A stretch of DNA of 46,899 nucleotides from Candidatus Doudnabacteria bacterium (GTDB taxonomy: Bacteria > Patescibacteriota > JABMPQ01 > JAGQLO01), in assembly GCA_020429185.1 (NCBI GenBank), contig JAGQLO010000007.1, positions 1-46,899 on the forward strand, in the 5' to 3' direction. Positions 25,001 to 33,849 of the stretch are shown here, piece after piece (position 1 is the first letter of the stretch; each line of letters starts with the position of its first letter). Under the pieces are notes generated by a model. The model did no database searches, had not been told where the DNA came from, and saw only the letters and a list, made by a program, of their open reading frames with translations. The position numbers were made by a program, and so were the translations under genes.

Positions 25001-25566
25001 GTGAGTTTGATATTCGACTCTTCTTCACCGCACGTGCAACGTCTGTAGAAGAGTCGGTGGAGCAGCTGTATCGCGTGATCTTTGACCGTATCTATCCAGA
25101 AGATCTTACACAGATCTGTGATGCCACCGGTTGCGCCTTCTGGGCAGAACAGGTTGAACAGAACAATGCAGACCGCATTACCCTCTCCGGTGTGAAATTT
25201 GCTCTCTTCAACAGTACGGAGTACCGCAATAGCGTTCGTGCAACCTCTTCGAACGAAGAACTTACAAATGCCGAACTTGCCTACCAATATGTCCTCCGTC
25301 GTGGCGCAGACCTAGCGGGACGTGAAAACCTTGCAGAACAAGGTGATAACGTGAACGAGCTACGACTCTTACTTGCGCAGAGTGATGAATTTGAAGAACG
25401 TCTTGGAGACACAGAAGAAGACGAGGGTCGTCGTGCCGCGATCAACGAGCTCTATGAAGGTGTCTTCGGTCGTGCCTCCGATGTAGAGGGTCTGGACTAC
25501 TGGACCTCGACACGAAGCGATCTCGAAGTGCTCGAAATACGTGACCTGTTCTTGAAGGGTGAATAA
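22024..25566 (+). CDS. Giant single-pass surface protein 1 with DUF4214-like C-terminus, 1180 aa
   Basis: The basic cytoplasmic tail (RPYQTTTKQRTTSK) precedes one TM helix (about 22-41), leaving about 1140 extracytoplasmic residues. An Ig-like region ends near 320 (FVPMRPGVVKISAEICGL). Near 415 is an Asp-box motif, SMDGGITW, flanked by two Cys. An Asp/Pro-rich linker (about 745-815) runs into an FN3-like domain (IIHRGATRAIVRFDD, then YVVLEGLEGGG and YYFQVRAG). The last about 220 residues are helical DUF4214-like units: GVKYALMNDPLREFDIRLFF, LYRVIFDRIY, and a canonical NELYEGVFGRASDVEGLDYW. Its last two units lack the Cys residues of proteins 2 and 3. DUF4214 is best known in S-layer and secreted proteins; attachment or surface-layer function is inference. 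It has its own promoter and terminator. Confidence 0.82.
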   Translation: MPEPRPYQTTTKQRTTSKAGVATLIVALVAIAGGVAGWLALNAVSPLRELSEDEVAESWTDIPGTIWEHRIDIDGSVSPSDVFTRVDASSGNLIAENTLAISPWDAPYLSGVVGDTSPSPDQEDSTQAFRDGGEAFPHGSVTSGSRPASEIDDLSFCPVEIREALSGEERPQARIAFWEQDEEMSFDRVPSLGSYGLTGGRRSSFNADARTGSAYSMSLFAPESGVPFNDQKSVSLSYFANIVFFNDEGRRIPIDTTVDDRFEPVWRATNPRSLLLNNNPDRANDQNWFEFVPMRPGVVKISAEICGLTVWREINITRQWSGLDNLSGWPATNVPAFDPEIMTRRVFEPSISEDLVENMQEGVNDERGLSTFPFQYQLSLPSDQYRGTGQVGAYLGDPDYLEHLESDYLVEGCTSMDGGITWDWCDEATVSELAGEQRISLFTLEGEFIRPETIETIDPVLRLSISVRKPDRVTYQSHETNEHILPGGRRALTLDHLSPHPYLKGTFRGGPPEADDASKVWGTEHGLDGNESAIRDLKDRYLSVSSRPEQPGANKVVYWNGLDAPFTDEDRARAEYSISVPAGYEIPDSLEENDAYMRKVGTSLTIAYGAREGDVVIEECRGYPNENPDLRPETYSILDTLGQGANPFEPRQIRTYCEKLEANEPGAVAASTVVTVIRPAQDQRDPSNCVEENDISAGCARYGRKPSADGFENADTDMTTALILPANSLDVQTTTLQVLIPDRDISDQGEIDDLIDDVEDDNAADDLADEFPGFVDPLNPPGQPGIDPVNPGLDLPDFDPNLVPGGILNPGDMDLNAEIIHRGATRAIVRFDDPRTTPEQQAEDLTFLYAPTIPGVEPGAEGHQSATIYSDDQGFYVVLEGLEGGGFDDVDEVAGSEDELVNGRKDYYFQVRAGEFTTQILSFFTLNRRQAILYIYGLVFGDEFSAGFEEEIADGFDYTALRGGGPAFFYDPPAQEPLSLAGVKYALMNDPLREFDIRLFFTARATSVEESVEQLYRVIFDRIYPEDLTQICDATGCAFWAEQVEQNNADRITLSGVKFALFNSTEYRNSVRATSSNEELTNAELAYQYVLRRGADLAGRENLAEQGDNVNELRLLLAQSDEFEERLGDTEEDEGRRAAINELYEGVFGRASDVEGLDYWTSTRSDLEVLEIRDLFLKGE

Positions 25567-25611
25567 GCAATCGTTTCCCATTTAGAGCGGGTACAGATCC
25601 GAGCTCGACAT

Positions 25612-25635
25612 AACCGCCCATCCTGGGCGGTTATT
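25612..25635 (+). terminator. Terminator of giant gene 1
   Basis: AACCGCCC-ATCCT-GGGCGGTT (25612-25632) followed by ATTCGTT. A strong 8-bp stem with a weak T-tract. Confidence 0.7.
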
Positions 25636-25637
25636 CG

Positions 25638-25666
25638 TTGGTCGAACACTATGTGCATGCTACACT
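25638..25666 (+). promoter_or_regulatory. Promoter of giant gene 2
   Basis: TTGGTC (25638-25643), 17 bases, TACACT (25661-25666) with TGC immediately before the -10. It begins six bases after the previous terminator stem. Confidence 0.65.
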
Positions 25667-25703
25667 TCTGTGTCCGTCTATTTGTGTTTTCTTCTTGGTT
25701 CGT

Positions 25704-28700
25704 ATGGCAAAACAAACTCTTGCCCCGACCGCAACGCGGTCACGCTCTCGTACCGGCGCGATTGTCGGCGTCGTTGCCCTCGTTGCGCTTGGCGCGGGTG
25801 GATTCGCACTTCTCAACGCTCTTAATCCTGGTCTGTTTAATTTAGACCGAGCCACTGGAGAAGGAATGCAAACCATCGAGGTGACGTTTGACGAAAACAC
25901 GTTCCCCTCAACCGACCAATCCCTTCAACTCGCAGACGGAGAGCTCACACTTCTGACGGACTCATCTCCCGACGGACCTTCTGCTGTTTACACTGCTTCT
26001 CGCACCGGCGAACCTATTCAAGTCAACGAAGTCGACTTCTGTGATGGTGATGCACAACCTGTAGAACTTCTCGTGTACCACAACAACGAAGACGTCACGA
26101 ACATTCGAGACGAAGGCGGCTCCATTGAAATCCAAGTGCCATTTGGAGAAGACGTGGTTCCCTTTTCTGACTACGATCAAGATATCTTGGACGCCCGTTC
26201 ATTCTCTGTGGTTGTTATCAACGCGGATGGTAGCAAAGTCGAAAGTCCTTACGCGTACCGGGGCCGCTCCACACACCCAAACAATGCTCTGCTCTATCAA
26301 GATCTCGGGGCGTCTTCAGGCCGCTTTGTTGTACAGCCGATCAGTCACACCATTTTACAAGGAGGCAATGTTCAACTTCACTTCTCCGCTTGTGGCCTTT
26401 CAGCGGTCATTCCATTGGATGTTTCGTTTGACTTCCTCATTGAAGATTTGAATAACGTTCAACACGCGTTCGACACACACAATCCGTCTCGCTATCTCGA
26501 CACACGATTCCTGACGGGAGCGCTGTCTTCTGTAACGATCACAGATTATCCAAATGATCGTGCCATTACTGGAGTTGAGGCGGAAGTTGTGATCCCCGCA
26601 GAAATGATTAATGAAGACGATCAGCTGTACGGAGAGGTTGAGTTCTGTGCTTCCCACAATGCAGGTGGAACCTGGCAATGCCGGACGCTTGGCGAAGAAG
26701 ATCGTGACGCCCGTAACCGGGACCGATTCCTTGTTGATCTTTCCTTCCGCTCCGACGCAGAAAATGCAGACAACCGCCTGATGATCGGTCTTCGTCTTAC
26801 ACAGGACGATAACCTGTCACGCTTTGGTGTCGCGGCACCACTCATGTCTTCGAGCTCCGGCATTCGTTCACTCTTTGCTTCTGCCGTAAACGAAACAACC
26901 ACCCTCGAACCCGTTGAAAAGCAGTTTGTGAAGGCGCAAACGACCGCAGCAACGGCTGGTGCCTACGCAGATGCCCTGGAGGCACAGAAAGTGTTGTTAC
27001 AAGCAGCTCTCCCGGACGAGTCAGACTCATTGAACGTTATTACGCAAAACATCGATAGCGCTGTTCAACAACTGGGCATCATTGAGGGCGTCTACGGCGG
27101 ATACGCGGAAGGCTACATCACCGAAACAAAGCTTTCAGCTACTGAAATCACCAAGGACTTGCCAGAGCTCGAGCTGATACAAGCAGAAGAACCTGCGCTC
27201 ATTGATTCGTACAATAACCTCACTACGGCCACAGATCTCGTACAAGGCAACGCGAAAGAGCTTCAGCTCCTTGCATCTGACAACTTCGTAAGCGACTCAG
27301 AACTCACGACATCGCTCCTCAAGTCTCTTGAAGTCTCAACCGGTATAACATCTATTTCCCTCACTACCACAGCAGATTCAATTCAAGATCTTAACGGTGT
27401 CTCGGACCAGCCAAATGTGAAGGGTGTCTACATCGAGGACGTCCTGAAAGATACATCAGCACTCTTTACCTCGATTACCTCAGACACGGAGAATGTTCTG
27501 AAGTCACTCTCGGTTGTGACAGACGCCGGTGAACAAAACATCTTCACTGGACCAACAACGTCTCCATCTAACGAACTCATTCAGGATGCCGTTTCTTCGC
27601 TTCAAGAAGTACAGGACGCATCTGCTGAACTCCGAAGCCTCTTCTCACCTAACGGGATTCGCGTTGTAGATGCTCAAGACATCACATTTGATGCCCCACT
27701 CGGAGATGTGGGCATTGGAGAAGATGTTGGCATTGTTTCCGTAAACGACCTCAATGACCAACTGTCGGGAAGTCTTGGAATTATTGCAACAACTGTGAGC
27801 GATCCAGCTTTCTCAGGTGAAGTTCTCACCGTATCGGAAGCCCTACAGGGTCTCAATGCAGAAATCTCTGGATCTACCTCAAATCTCGCGATCGCAGATG
27901 GCAACATTAACTTCGGCAGTGTAGAAATCGGTGGAAATGCCCTTCAACGAAATCGTCTCGTCGGAATGATTGCTGACACGAGACAGAATTCTCTACAGCT
28001 TCTGAACAACTTTGAAGGGTTCTTGTTCGCGACACTCACAGACCTCAACCCAACTGATACACCTGCTCGCATGGTGTTCTACAAGAATGATTTCCAGCCC
28101 TTTGAAGACGAGCTGACGCTTGCTGACTGGGAATGGTCGCTCCAAGGAAGTGCCCATACGCTCAATCCTGCCACACATCTCTCTGGAGAAGAGCCACTTA
28201 CCGGAATCATGCGCATCTTTGGTGCAGACGACTTCGTTCGTGACACCGCAGGACCTGGTGTTGATCTCCTGCGAAATGATGATGCGCCCGTTGCCAGCAT
28301 GGACTGGCTCGATGTTACCTATACGACGAGCGAAGGCATGACTGCAGCGCTCTCCCCTCTTCGTCTTGTTACGCTTCCCACCTCACGCGTGGGTGTAGAA
28401 TCGGTCACACTTACTGTCCGCACCCAGGAACCTGCAGAGCCAATCGAGGAAGAAGTCGTTGTTCCGGACCCAGATCCCTTGCCAATCCCACCCACCTGTC
28501 ACGAGCGCAACTTAGAGTTTGGTCAAAGTCCGACAGGCCCTCCATTCGTTGTCTGTGGTGATACCTGTGAAGAGCGAAACGCCTACCGCCTTGAGTACGC
28601 AGACGAACTCGCTCCACAAGATCGCGTAGCAGAAGTCTGTGACGAAGAGGTGCCTGCAGACCCTGAGGTTCCTGAGGACACGGTTGACATTATCGAAGAT

Positions 28701-30053
28701 CTCGAAGAAGAGGCGCAGACGTGTGAGCAAGAACGAAGCCAACGACTCGAAGCCGGAGAGGACCCAAATAACATTCCACTCTGCACACCGGTTGATATTC
28801 CAGAGCACGTACAAAATACAGAAGACGACTTCCTTGTGTCGTACACACTGGAACACCGTGACTACCATCGAGTAATTGTCGGTCTTGAGTTTGGAGCACC
28901 ATACGTAGACGCCTGTGAAGAAAATCCTTCCGCTATTGCCTTCCGTTGGGGCGAAGCTGGAAGCACCCTCTCTGAAACAGCGACCGTTCACTACGACGCC
29001 AAGAACCGCCCAGACCAGCGCTGCTATGCCGTTCTGCGTGGGCTAAAAGGTGGTCTCCCAGAAGGAACTGACGAGGGCAACGTGAAGAATGGTCGCGGTC
29101 GCTACGAGTTTGCCGTTGCGCTCGACAATAACACCTCGAGACGCCAGGAGATCCGCACACTAAACCGCACCATGTCTGTTTTGTACTACCACTGTCTCGT
29201 ATATGGAGAACTCTGTGCGGAAGTCACGAATCACGGAACACTTGAAAGTGTGAAGAGTGCCAACCTCCCTCGCACGAGCGGCGTGGAGTGGTGGACGAAT
29301 CCGCAGGCGTTTAATGCAAACGTAAATCCTGTACACCCATCTGGCATCAAGTTTGCCATGATGACGGACCGACGCTTTAACGAGTTCTCTGATCGTCTCT
29401 TCTTTGCGGGACAAGAAGGCAAAGCAGCTGGCCTCGAGGGACTCTCGGATGACACGCTTAAGAAGGTCATTGCGCAAGCCTATATTCCTGTTTTTGACCG
29501 CTTATTCGACGACTGTATTCGCCGAGCCGATTGTTCGTCTGACCAGGGTGGAGTGAACTTCTGGTTTGACCAGATGCGTACCATTCCTGAGGTTCACCGC
29601 ATCGACCAAGACGGTGTGATCTACGCCATGTTCATCTCTGAAGAAGGACAAGGAAACTACCTGGCGCTCGCGGGCGGTGGACAAGATCAGTGTGAAGCCC
29701 TGGGAAGCTACAGCTACCTACGTGGATTGCGACGCGCTGCTGAATCTGGAGGTGCGCAAAACATCGCAAACCAAGAATGTGGCCAGCACGGTAGCGCACA
29801 AGCTGATCTCGACGCCATGATTCGAGCGCTTGCCCAAAGCGACGAGAAGGAAAACAACCTGCAAGAGATTGAGCAGAAGTTCAGCTCAGAGGCAGACGCC
29901 TGCTCAGGTCGTCGCGCTGCTGTGACGGAGATCTACCAGAGCTGTTTCGGACGAGCCTCTGACACAGAGGGAGTTGATTACTGGGCTTGTTCGCAGACTG
30001 ACATTCCAGTTCTGGAGCTCAATGCTCGATTCTGCGCCGAAGGAGAGCGCTAG
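25704..30053 (+). CDS. Giant single-pass surface protein 2 with helical insert and Cys-rich linker, 1449 aa
   Basis: It starts at MAKQ (25704); an open frame to 25638 runs into the promoter. The basic tail TATRSRSRTG precedes a TM helix at about 18-38. An Ig-like region comes next, then the shared module with RYLDTRFLTG, an Asp-box SHNAGGTW (near 318) and LRLTQDDNLSRF. Residues about 395-760 form a Ser/Thr/Leu/Gln-rich helical insert absent from the other three. A beta region ends VGVESVTLTVRTQEP. A Cys-rich acidic linker (about 930-1030) carries CGDTCEERNAY and a Cys pair ending NIPLC. The FN3-like domain begins LEHRDYHRVIVGLEFG, with VLRGLKGG. The rest (about 1157-1449) is DUF4214-like, ending in EIYQSCFGRASDTEGVDYWAC. 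Largest of the four. Function unknown; surface location inferred from topology and domains. Confidence 0.82.
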   Translation: MAKQTLAPTATRSRSRTGAIVGVVALVALGAGGFALLNALNPGLFNLDRATGEGMQTIEVTFDENTFPSTDQSLQLADGELTLLTDSSPDGPSAVYTASRTGEPIQVNEVDFCDGDAQPVELLVYHNNEDVTNIRDEGGSIEIQVPFGEDVVPFSDYDQDILDARSFSVVVINADGSKVESPYAYRGRSTHPNNALLYQDLGASSGRFVVQPISHTILQGGNVQLHFSACGLSAVIPLDVSFDFLIEDLNNVQHAFDTHNPSRYLDTRFLTGALSSVTITDYPNDRAITGVEAEVVIPAEMINEDDQLYGEVEFCASHNAGGTWQCRTLGEEDRDARNRDRFLVDLSFRSDAENADNRLMIGLRLTQDDNLSRFGVAAPLMSSSSGIRSLFASAVNETTTLEPVEKQFVKAQTTAATAGAYADALEAQKVLLQAALPDESDSLNVITQNIDSAVQQLGIIEGVYGGYAEGYITETKLSATEITKDLPELELIQAEEPALIDSYNNLTTATDLVQGNAKELQLLASDNFVSDSELTTSLLKSLEVSTGITSISLTTTADSIQDLNGVSDQPNVKGVYIEDVLKDTSALFTSITSDTENVLKSLSVVTDAGEQNIFTGPTTSPSNELIQDAVSSLQEVQDASAELRSLFSPNGIRVVDAQDITFDAPLGDVGIGEDVGIVSVNDLNDQLSGSLGIIATTVSDPAFSGEVLTVSEALQGLNAEISGSTSNLAIADGNINFGSVEIGGNALQRNRLVGMIADTRQNSLQLLNNFEGFLFATLTDLNPTDTPARMVFYKNDFQPFEDELTLADWEWSLQGSAHTLNPATHLSGEEPLTGIMRIFGADDFVRDTAGPGVDLLRNDDAPVASMDWLDVTYTTSEGMTAALSPLRLVTLPTSRVGVESVTLTVRTQEPAEPIEEEVVVPDPDPLPIPPTCHERNLEFGQSPTGPPFVVCGDTCEERNAYRLEYADELAPQDRVAEVCDEEVPADPEVPEDTVDIIEDLEEEAQTCEQERSQRLEAGEDPNNIPLCTPVDIPEHVQNTEDDFLVSYTLEHRDYHRVIVGLEFGAPYVDACEENPSAIAFRWGEAGSTLSETATVHYDAKNRPDQRCYAVLRGLKGGLPEGTDEGNVKNGRGRYEFAVALDNNTSRRQEIRTLNRTMSVLYYHCLVYGELCAEVTNHGTLESVKSANLPRTSGVEWWTNPQAFNANVNPVHPSGIKFAMMTDRRFNEFSDRLFFAGQEGKAAGLEGLSDDTLKKVIAQAYIPVFDRLFDDCIRRADCSSDQGGVNFWFDQMRTIPEVHRIDQDGVIYAMFISEEGQGNYLALAGGGQDQCEALGSYSYLRGLRRAAESGGAQNIANQECGQHGSAQADLDAMIRALAQSDEKENNLQEIEQKFSSEADACSGRRAAVTEIYQSCFGRASDTEGVDYWACSQTDIPVLELNARFCAEGER

Positions 30054-30070
30054 GATTTCCGAGCCGTTCA

Positions 30071-30099
30071 CAAAAACGCCGCACACTGCGGCGTTTTTG
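30071..30099 (+). terminator. Terminator of giant gene 2
   Basis: A perfect 13-bp stem (30071-30083 with 30087-30099, loop CAC) whose outer part is A5/T5. The T-tract coincides with the possible -35 of the next promoter. Confidence 0.85.
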
Positions 30100-30122
30100 T
30101 TTCCACTGACGTGTAGTATACT
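30094..30122 (+). promoter_or_regulatory. Promoter of giant gene 3, overlapping the preceding terminator
   Basis: TATACT (30117-30122) with TTTTTG (30094-30099) at 17 bases. The -35 lies wholly inside the terminator T-tract. The -10 is good; the -35 is weak on its own. Confidence 0.55.
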
Positions 30123-30175
30123 TGCCTTACTTTATCTGCATGGGCGTTGCCCAGCATCGATTTACACATGCCTGT

Positions 30176-33100
30176 ATGGCGGAAGATCTTCAACCTTCTC
30201 GAATCACGCCACCAGTAACACCAACACAAACACGCTCTCGTGCAGGAATCGGCATTGCAATTGCCGTTCTTGTTGCTGTTGGACTTGGTGGTCTCATCTA
30301 CCTTAATGCTATTGGACGCCTCCCCGGCTTTCCCGCTACCGGACAAGACCAACTTGTCGAAGACTTCGAGGCAGATGCGCAATTTACTGCCCAAGATGCA
30401 CATGTCATCCAAGAGAATGGAGTCCTGTGGCTTAATACCTCAAGTGATCCCTCCCTACCAACAAGTCGCTACGTGACTCGTCCAGATGTCGCATTAGACA
30501 CACCCGCAACATTTGACGCCGTTCCTCTTCCTGTAGATCTGTGTACGTACACTGACTCGGACATCGAGAATGCGACTATTTTTGTTGAACGCAATGGAGT
30601 ACGTATTGAAGACGGAGATGTTGTGGAGGTCCGCATTCCATTTGGAGACTCCCCAGCCCAGTACCATGAACTCACAGACGCACAACGTGCGGAACTAGAG
30701 CTGACAGCCACACTTGGCGGAGATGCCGCAGGAAATGTGCTGTTTGAACAGCCTGCACTACGCTTTGAGACAGCCTCATCGCAAATCGCTCTCCTTGCCC
30801 AAGTTGATACAGATGATCTCGACACGACACAGCAAGGCATGATTCAACCTGTTACAGACGGTCTTACGCAGGCACGCATTTCGGGCTGTGGAGATGTACT
30901 GGAGTTCACGCTTCAGATTGTGTTTGAAGATGGCCCAAATGGTGAACGCGGTTCCAAGGCGTACGCAAACACCACGAATCTTGATACGCGCTACCTAGAA
31001 GGCTGGGTGGTATCTGATGTGATTACGACTGACTACGCCGCAGCAGGACGCACCTTTACCGACGTTGGTGTCACGCTTACGTTGCCAGAAGAGATGCTTG
31101 GACCTCAGGCACTTGATGGACCTATCGCTCTTGGTCTTCGAGGCACGATTGAAATGCTCGCCTCTGCTGACGGAGGTCAAACATGGAAGCGACCACGCCG
31201 TGCAACTTCATACGTAATTGGAGATGTTCGTGAGGAACGAGAACTTGAATATGATCTCGCCTTCAAGTTCGATGAACCAGGAACTGAGCTTGTGTACGCA
31301 GTACGCCTTGTACAAGACGACAACCTTTCCCGATTTAGCGATAACCCTCTCGCTATCTTCCAGTGTGACGACGGGTCCCAGGTGGATGATCTTGCCGACT
31401 GTCCAGAAGTGGTTCCTGTTGTGTTTGAATGTGAAAATGGACAGCAGGTTGCATCACCAGAAGACTGTGTTGATACAGCCCCCCCTGCCAACGCCATTGG
31501 ACAGAACCCGGACTCTGCCCTATCAGGCTTCTCGATTACTCGTTCAGACAACGTCTTTTCAATTCTCGATCGTGAACCAGGCATCATTCAGGTTGCGTCA
31601 CGCCCCGTTGATGTAATCGACATGCGACTGAACGAGCCACTTTTAACGCCGCTTGAGATTGTTGAATCGACCGTCATCGACTTGAACTCTGAGAGCGCAT
31701 TCGAATTTGCCCTTTCGAGTCCATCACAAGGCATTGAGGCCGATGCAGAAGCTGTTTTCTGGGCAATCGCTGAGCATGGAAACCCAGCACAACTCGTTGT
31801 TGATCCTGCAAACGAAAATGAAGATGGATTCTCACCAACCGAGGTCCTCTTTGAAGACATCGAGACAGGATTGCAGAGTATTCAACCGGGTCGATCCACC
31901 ACCCTCTCTGCCCTCCAAGACTTCGAAGATCGCAAGGCAGGTCTGTACACGCTCTTAGGTTCCGGCGCGCGCTTTGGCATTCAGTCTGTTCGCTCAGACG
32001 ATCTCACCATCCTTGCGAACCCACCCACACGCGTTGGAATCGATGACATTCGGTTCACCCTTAAAACACAGGAAGAGGACGTTCCGGACCAACAAATCGG
32101 TGAGCTGACATGCGAAGAAGAGAACCAGCAAATCATTGATAACGGTGGTGTTCCTGGGTTCCCTTGTGGCGACACGTGTGAAGAGCGCAACCAGTACCGC
32201 GAAGACTTCAATCTTGGAGGACGCCCTGAGATCTGTGCTGCGCTGAGTTGTGAGGAGCGTAATGACTATATTTCAGAATATGGCATTGATGCCTTCCCCT
32301 CTCCTTGCGGAAACACCTGCGAGGAGCGCAATGCATCGCGCATAGAACTTGGTATTGAAGACGTTGACCCTCTTGAACAGTGTGATGAGCCGATAATAGA
32401 CACTACCTGCCTCACTGAGCGTGCTCGTCGTATTGAAGCCGGTGCAGATCCAAATGATATTCCTCTCTGTGACCCACAGGACGACGATATCGTTGTCGAC
32501 ACTGGAGATGATGAATTGTTAATCGACGTTCGATTCCAGCACCGCGACTATCACCGAACCATTGTTGGAATGACGTTCAGTGAAGGTCATGCGGACGCTT
32601 GTACAACACCAGAGAACATTACGTTCACATGGGGAGAAGCAGGAGGGGCACGTGAAAACACACGCGAAGTGTATTACCTCGAAGACAATCCTGAAGGCTT
32701 CCAATGTTACACCGTTCTACGAGGATTGAATGGTGGGATGCCCGAAGGCACAAACAGTGAAAACTACGACAACGGTCGTGGTGGATATGAGGTCCAAGTT
32801 GCGACAGCTAACGCCACTTCGGATGTCTATCCATTCGAAACATTGAACCGCACACAGAGCATCCAGTACTCCCACTGCCTCGTCTATGGAGAGATGTGTG
32901 ACACCTACGCAACTGTCGAAAACATGGAAGACTACCTGGCACGCGAACAAGCGGGTCGAAAAGAAGGACTCGCCTTTTGGAATGCTCCAGAGCGCCAGAA
33001 CGACTCACTCGAACCTGTACACCCAGCTGGTGTTCGTTACGCCATGATGACGGACGAGCGTTTCCGCGAGTTCTCAGAACGATTCTTTGCAACTGTTGAA

Positions 33101-33748
33101 TCAGAGGGAGATGACTTGAGTGTCGGTATCGCCCGTTCCTACCGCCCAATTCACGACCGACTCCCAGATGTCCCTTACCCAGACGGAAAGACTCGTCCAT
33201 GTATTACAGGCTGTTTCTACGACGACGCGGGTGTTGAGTTCTGGCGTGAACAAGTGGAATCTATTGCAGAAGTCGACCGTATCGATGTGCCGGGCTACAT
33301 CTACGCGGCGTACATCTCCGAAGAAGGAAAGGCAAACTACCTCAACCTGTCTCAAGACTCCGATGTTGCACTTAGCTCGCCAGGAAAATGTGTTCCGGCA
33401 GCAAACTATGCCTACCTTCGAGCCCTCCGCCGTGCTGCAGACACTCCAGGCGCATTGAACATTGCTCAGCAGGAATGTGATCAATACGCCTCGTCGGAGC
33501 TTGAGCTCGATGCCATGATTCGACGCTTGTCACAGAGTCAAGAAAAGGCGGACAGACTTGATGAGGTCGTGAACAAGTACAAGGACACACCAGGGTCCTG
33601 TGATGGACGCGCCCAGGCCGTCTCTGAGATCTACCAAAGCTGCTTTGGTCGCGCTCCAGACGTGGAAGGCGTAAACTACTGGGCTTGTAGCCAGCGCCAG
33701 CTGAGCGTACATGATCTGAACGCTCAGTTCTGTGCCGAGGGCGAGTAA
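30176..33748 (+). CDS. Giant single-pass surface protein 3 with tandem Cys repeats, 1190 aa
   Basis: It starts at MAED (30176), with basic tail TQTRSRAG and TM at about 22-42. The shared module shows NLDTRYLEGW, an Asp-box SADGGQTW (near 332) and VRLVQDDNLSRF. Two tandem short repeats of type F-x-C-(D/E)-x-G-x-Q-V-x(4)-D-C follow (about 394-432). A beta region ends RVGIDDIRFTLKTQEE. A Cys-rich acidic stretch (about 643-768) holds four CEE/TCEERN-type units and one ending DIPLC. The FN3-like domain starts FQHRDYHRTIVGMTF and has VLRGLNGG. The C-terminal about 300 residues are DUF4214-like with a Cys-rich last unit (EIYQSCFGRAPDVEGVNYWAC). Closest to protein 2 in the C-terminal half. Function unknown. 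Confidence 0.82.
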   Translation: MAEDLQPSRITPPVTPTQTRSRAGIGIAIAVLVAVGLGGLIYLNAIGRLPGFPATGQDQLVEDFEADAQFTAQDAHVIQENGVLWLNTSSDPSLPTSRYVTRPDVALDTPATFDAVPLPVDLCTYTDSDIENATIFVERNGVRIEDGDVVEVRIPFGDSPAQYHELTDAQRAELELTATLGGDAAGNVLFEQPALRFETASSQIALLAQVDTDDLDTTQQGMIQPVTDGLTQARISGCGDVLEFTLQIVFEDGPNGERGSKAYANTTNLDTRYLEGWVVSDVITTDYAAAGRTFTDVGVTLTLPEEMLGPQALDGPIALGLRGTIEMLASADGGQTWKRPRRATSYVIGDVREERELEYDLAFKFDEPGTELVYAVRLVQDDNLSRFSDNPLAIFQCDDGSQVDDLADCPEVVPVVFECENGQQVASPEDCVDTAPPANAIGQNPDSALSGFSITRSDNVFSILDREPGIIQVASRPVDVIDMRLNEPLLTPLEIVESTVIDLNSESAFEFALSSPSQGIEADAEAVFWAIAEHGNPAQLVVDPANENEDGFSPTEVLFEDIETGLQSIQPGRSTTLSALQDFEDRKAGLYTLLGSGARFGIQSVRSDDLTILANPPTRVGIDDIRFTLKTQEEDVPDQQIGELTCEEENQQIIDNGGVPGFPCGDTCEERNQYREDFNLGGRPEICAALSCEERNDYISEYGIDAFPSPCGNTCEERNASRIELGIEDVDPLEQCDEPIIDTTCLTERARRIEAGADPNDIPLCDPQDDDIVVDTGDDELLIDVRFQHRDYHRTIVGMTFSEGHADACTTPENITFTWGEAGGARENTREVYYLEDNPEGFQCYTVLRGLNGGMPEGTNSENYDNGRGGYEVQVATANATSDVYPFETLNRTQSIQYSHCLVYGEMCDTYATVENMEDYLAREQAGRKEGLAFWNAPERQNDSLEPVHPAGVRYAMMTDERFREFSERFFATVESEGDDLSVGIARSYRPIHDRLPDVPYPDGKTRPCITGCFYDDAGVEFWREQVESIAEVDRIDVPGYIYAAYISEEGKANYLNLSQDSDVALSSPGKCVPAANYAYLRALRRAADTPGALNIAQQECDQYASSELELDAMIRRLSQSQEKADRLDEVVNKYKDTPGSCDGRAQAVSEIYQSCFGRAPDVEGVNYWACSQRQLSVHDLNAQFCAEGE

Positions 33749-33761
33749 GATGTCACTCTCA

Positions 33762-33791
33762 AAAAGACACCTCCTTCGAGAGGTGTCTTTT
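33762..33791 (+). terminator. Terminator of giant gene 3
   Basis: AAAA-GACACCTC-six-base loop-GAGGTGTC-TTTT (33762-33791). A 12-pair stem including the A/T part. Confidence 0.87.
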
Positions 33792-33816
33792 CGTTTTGCC
33801 TTATTTCTGGTATAAT
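33788..33816 (+). promoter_or_regulatory. Promoter of giant gene 4, overlapping the preceding terminator
   Basis: A perfect TATAAT (33811-33816) with TTTTCG (33788-33793) at 17 bases, the -35 again starting on the terminator T-tract. Confidence 0.62.
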
Positions 33817-33849
33817 CCAGACACTACAAACTTCTTTTTCGCACTTCGT

